From positions 1,860,001 through 1,924,000 of the forward strand of contig CASHTG010000015.1 of NCBI GenBank assembly GCA_949357655.1: DNA of 64,000 nucleotides. Reading direction: 5' to 3'. The translations under genes were made by a program, and so were the position numbers. The DNA is from Parascedosporium putredinis. Its lineage: Eukaryota > Ascomycota > Sordariomycetes > Microascales > Microascaceae. Of this stretch, positions 63,133 to 64,000 are shown piece after piece (the stretch's first letter is position 1; every line of letters starts with the position of its first letter). The notes below the pieces were generated by a model. The model saw nothing but the letters and a program-made list of their open reading frames with translations, made no database searches and was not told the DNA's origin.

Positions 63133-63189
63133 ATGGGGATGGGGATGGGGATGGGGATGGGGATGGGGATGGGGATGGGGATGGGATGG
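63133..63189 (+). repeat. (ATGGGG)n array, potential G-quadruplex
   Basis: Eight exact ATGGGG units followed by two degenerate ones, with every G4 run on the plus strand and 2-nt loops, the arrangement that favours intramolecular quadruplexes. The unit differs from the fungal telomere repeat TTAGGG, and the array is internal and short. Confidence 0.9.
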
Positions 63190-64000
63190 TGCATTAGCTT
63201 ACAGCAGCTGTCGTTGTCACCATCGTCATTTTCGGTGCCTTTCTTTCTTCGTCTTGGTGTATTCCCCTCCCTCCCGACATCTCCACTATCACACCAACTT
63301 TTATGATCAATGTGGTCAGTTCGTTGGGTTGGTGTGATTTTGCCCGATGCGGTCCACGGCGATGGCGCGTAAGCTGAGCTGCGCCTCACACAGGAGGAAG
63401 GAGATGGGGAATAGTACTCAAGAGAATCGAGGTTAGCAGAAGAAGTGAGAAATGGCCTAGAAATACAATATAATAGAGAGATCCATTGTCAGAAACAGAG
63501 AGAGGAGAGGAGGGCCCATGAGTCGGATTTCAAGAACACATTGATGTGCTTGTCTTGTCTTGTCACATTAAAAGGGAAGAAAAGGGCCGCGAGAATCTCA
63601 CGGAGAAAAGCGTGTCCATGAATGCTTGAAATTTGTTTCTATTTTTAGTTCCATCTTCCACGATATTTAAACTACCAACTGAGCTTAGGAAAGAGGCTAA
63701 TAAGACATAGATCCATTGGAGTAGGATCGAGGTTGGCCACGCCAAAACCTTGGAAGGGCGACATCAACAATGGGGCCCTTGTTGAGCTCAAAACCCCTTT
63801 TTTCATCTGAACAACTCCTTGTGCACAACCGGATCTTAGTCAAGCCTCTCTTCCTACTCATTTGACCAAGGAGGGACGAGTATCGACAAGGAACACGGAT
63901 CAATCTGAGCAAAGGCCAACGACCATGTACAAATAGAGAAACAATGCATTGTCCGCCATGGCACTCATTAACAGCTGATGCCGGCCGACGGCCATGTGCT

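Larger units (their letters stand above)
59775..64000. other. 4.2-kb region upstream of the F-box gene to window end
   Basis: No gene supported. It must contain the promoter of the minus-strand F-box gene. It holds 9-bp GACGGGCAA repeats (60755-60788), a short GCACTGAT repeat near 60596-60618, (TC)n (62624-62641) and the (ATGGGG)n array (63133-63189). ORFs here are short, overlapping and, in part, products of the repeats. Confidence 0.5.

Noticed and set aside
63077..63337. ORFs with MGMGMG or WGWGWG repeats
   Set aside because: They are translations of the hexanucleotide array and have no coding support around them.
1..64000. CRISPR array, rRNA genes, or phage or bacterial features
   Set aside because: None seen; the window is eukaryotic nuclear DNA.

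Overview
This is nuclear DNA of a filamentous ascomycete. The evidence is short GT-AG introns of 85-165 nt, CT-rich leaders in front of start codons, and families known from Sordariomycetes: a PRO1/ADV-1 zinc-cluster regulator, a 'fibroin-3 related' membrane protein, an RCR-family protein and a fungal STIMATE/YPL162C homologue. A hypocrealean fungus with an expanded genome would fit, but the species cannot be fixed from this window. Only ten genes can be supported in 64 kb, which is sparse for such fungi.

Layout: FAHD1-like mitochondrial hydrolase (-, 412-1385); small coiled-coil protein of unknown function (+, 3592-4405); RCR-family membrane protein (+, 7550-8108); fibroin-3-related Cys-rich membrane protein (+, 15107-16686); STIMATE-family membrane protein (-, 18337-19720); mitoribosomal SOD-fold protein of the mS42/mS43 family (+, 21537-22622); SAM-PH scaffold protein (-, 23833-26452); a 16-kb stretch without a recognisable gene; the developmental regulator PRO1 (+, 42435/42496-44625); a 9-kb gap; a secreted-type single-pass Cys-rich membrane protein (+, 53834-55044); and, convergent with it, a long F-box/beta-propeller protein ending in a CaaX box (-, 56000-59774). 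There is no biosynthetic cluster or operon-like organisation. Several products act at membranes or the cell periphery (RCR, fibroin-3-like, STIMATE, SAM-PH, Cys-rich protein, CaaX F-box protein), but nothing shows that they work together.

The strongest signal in the window is structural. Seven of the ten genes read as one conserved protein only if single bases are missing or extra, mostly in short C/G runs, and in five places a run that should be six long is five. Three genes are uninterrupted. Each fragment is clean, with no nonsense codons apart from those the shifts create. This points to homopolymer errors in the assembly rather than gene decay, and automatic annotation of this locus will be badly fragmented.

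The intergenic DNA has balanced base composition, many microsatellites, an over-represented palindrome TACATGTA (ten sites), a MITE-like patch near 38.0 kb, a degenerate coding-like stretch near 9.4-9.9 kb and a G-rich (ATGGGG)n array near the right end. No tRNA, rRNA, CRISPR array or intact transposon was found.
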